Source: Arabidopsis thaliana (taxonomy: Eukaryota > Streptophyta > Magnoliopsida > Brassicales > Brassicaceae). From it: DNA of 64,000 nt. This document shows positions 62,373 through 64,000 of the stretch, in pieces; position 1 is the first letter of the stretch; every line of letters begins with the position of its first letter. Under the pieces are notes generated by a model that saw only the letters and a list, made by a program, of their open reading frames with translations, did no database searches and was not told the origin of the DNA. The position numbers and the translations under genes are program-made. The stretch is taken from the NCBI RefSeq assembly GCF_000001735.4, contig NC_003071.7:9479151-9543150 (forward strand), given 5' to 3'.

Positions 62373-64000
62373 ATGGAGCCGCCGAAGGGAGATACCGTAG
62401 TGAAGACTGAGGTCCCGGTGAAGGATCCATCGCTAAGCGTCGTCGATTCGAAAACGAAGGGAGTCGAGGATGCGAACACTGAGATAGCCTTGTCCGATGA
62501 GGTTGAAATCGAGACGAAGGGAAGCGATTCGACACCGGTGAAAGCTCCGAGTCGAACATCGTCTGGATCGAAGAAATCTGTACATTGGAGCCCCGAATTG
62601 GTGTCTGGATCTCAGGAACCGGATCAGAAAGCTGCATCGTCTTCTTCGGCTGGATCTAATCCGTATATTGCTCGTTCTCCAGCTGAGACTTCAGATGCTT
62701 CGTTGAAAGGTAAGAGTGTTGTGATCGTAGCGGTGAGAATTGAGATTGTGTATTGTAGCCTTATTTACCTTTTTGTGGATCTCTCTCTGTGTCTGTGAAT
62801 TGGATTCAGATACGATGGAGACTGTGAAAGGAGTGCTTGGTAGATGGGGAAAGAGGGTTGCAGAAGCAGCAAAGAAGACGGAGAGCCTTGCCGGGAACAC
62901 ATGGCAACACCGTAAGTTTTCGTTTTTTTTTAATATCAATTTGTAATCAAATTCAATGCTTAGAGTTCTGTGGAATCAAGAATTGTTCATAGGGTATTGT
63001 TAAAAGTAGCTTGTTCTACTCAAAGTCTACATTTTTTTAGAGAAACATAAAAGATTTTTTTTGCTGTATTATGGTTTTCTTCCTTTGTTGTATGTTGGTG
63101 TTTAGGTTAGTACTGGTTTTAGGATTGAGTAACTATCATCATATTCGATAGTGCTCAAGTGTATTTTTATGATCTTCAATTCTTTGATCTCTTTTCAACA
63201 TGTTGTTGCTATAAAATGGGACGTTCTTACTGGCTTGTGTTGATAAATTTTCTTAATTACAAACAGAACACTCCCCTGAATTTCAGTCTTTAGGCAGTAC
63301 ATTAAAAGACAATGACCTTTGATCTTGTTGAGTTCTTGCTAAGAATAGTAAACGGACTATTTTAGTTATGGAATCATATTGTGTTGGAAGAAATATCTCG
63401 GTTTTTCTCAGGTTTATCTTCATAAATAGTTTAGAATCACAATTGTTCTACGTGGATCTCTTGCCTTCGATTTGTCTCCAGAACCAAGATTAATACCACA
63501 TCTGCTCGGTATTAGAGGATGATCTTTTGATATTGTCAAGTTTGTGATCACAGTAATTAAAAAATCTCTGTCTTGGATTTGAACAAGAAGATTCTCCCAG
63601 TTTCAGTCTGTCAAACTTTGTAGCTTGACCCATGACAAGTGTTTATAAGAGAGTCGGAATAACCTTAAAGCTGTTTTTTCTCTGTGTGATGTTTGCAGTC
63701 AAGTTTTTAGTAGATTGTCTGGTAACAAATAAAATATCAGATTGAAATTAGGTGCTCTGGATTAGGTATTAGTTGCCATGTTACTTCTTTGGAACTTGGA
63801 ATTTTAATGCCTTTGGTGAACATTAATCAAAAACGCCATTTGACGAATTAAGAGCTGGATATTAGTTTGACCTTCGGACATGGTCATTCGTGATGTAGTC
63901 TAAGTAGTAGGGAATTAGCTCCTAGTTTTGAGATCAAAAAGCCTTTTTGCGGACTGAAGAATTACCACTCTAATCAAGTGATGTTCTTGGTGGTTTGGTG
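62373..64000 (+). CDS. GEM: GEM (GL2-EXPRESSION MODULATOR), 5' part only
   Basis: Exon 1 (62373-62709) starts [14 protein letters not shown] and exon 2 (62810-62911) encodes [20 protein letters not shown]. Both junctions are GT-AG. After the donor CACC|GTAAG at 62912 I find no convincing further exon, so the rest of this stretch reads as intron and the gene continues past the window. GEM is a GRAM-domain protein that binds the replication factor CDT1 and the TTG1 pathway, coupling cell division to root hair patterning. The part seen is the disordered acidic N-terminus and the start of the helix that precedes the GRAM domain. The GRAM domain itself lies outside the window. Confidence 0.88.

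Noticed and set aside
62912-64000. Further GEM exons in the last kilobase
   Set aside because: No frame with the GRAM domain and a clean acceptor was found, so it is better read as an intron.

Overview
The window is nuclear DNA from a small, AT-rich plant genome. GT-AG introns, class III peroxidase, arabinogalactan-protein, HD-Zip and PPR genes all fit Arabidopsis. Several translated products match proteins I know from Arabidopsis thaliana chromosome 2, so I read this as the stretch running from just upstream of CYP79B3 to the start of GEM (about At2g22320 to At2g22475). That placement rests on remembered protein sequences, not on a search.

Layout. 1-9.3 kb is gene-poor: one small acidic ORF, a probable fragment of an old Ty3/gypsy-like element, a Harbinger-type MITE and unexplained blocks. 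9.45-11.83 kb is CYP79B3 (+). About 0.7 kb downstream lies a decayed copy of its last coding part, split by a solo LTR (12.5-13.3 kb). 13.7-14.8 kb is an unknown minus-strand ORF. 16.5 kb is a defensin-like exon, and 16.9-17.95 kb is a LINE 3' end with an intact RNase H. 19.0-21.3 kb is the chloroplast DnaJ gene DJA6 (+), 21.9-22.9 kb MED18 (-), 23.1 kb tRNA-Ile(AAU), 23.9 kb a PPR relic, 24.4-25.4 kb the decayed Rab gene RABA4E (+). TRM4B (-, 15 coding exons, 25.7-29.6 kb) and SLO1 (+, intronless PPR, 29.9-31.9 kb) are divergent and share a 246-bp gap. PRX17 (+, 34.2-35.3 kb) and SPC12 (+, 35.9-36.2 kb) follow, then a hypothetical ORF at 36.8 kb.

From 37.2 to 47.3 kb there is a 10-kb gene-free gap with only a LINE scrap, a MITE and possible tRNA-like relics. 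Then come ATHB6 (-, 47.3-48.5 kb), a second LINE 3' relic (49.7-51.1 kb), RIBA2 (+, 51.5-53.5 kb), a MIZ/DUF617 gene (-, 54.2-54.9 kb), 4.3 kb of intergenic DNA with a retroposon-like block, AGP2 (-, 59.25-59.65 kb), another intergenic stretch with a MITE, and the 5' part of GEM (+, from 62.4 kb, running off the window).

The genes do not form an operon or a pathway cluster; they are independent eukaryotic genes. The set CYP79B3, DJA6, RABA4E, TRM4B, SPC12, ATHB6 is, from general knowledge, paralogous to a block at the bottom of chromosome 4 (CYP79B2, DJA5, RABA4B and others). The window is therefore one half of a whole-genome-duplication pair in which the Rab copy has decayed. I found no convincing new multi-gene system. 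The items most worth a second look are the P450 relic split by a solo LTR, the zinc-ligand loss in RIBA2, the competing splice acceptors in TRM4B, the intact RNase H ORF of the first LINE, and the 10-kb gene-free gap.
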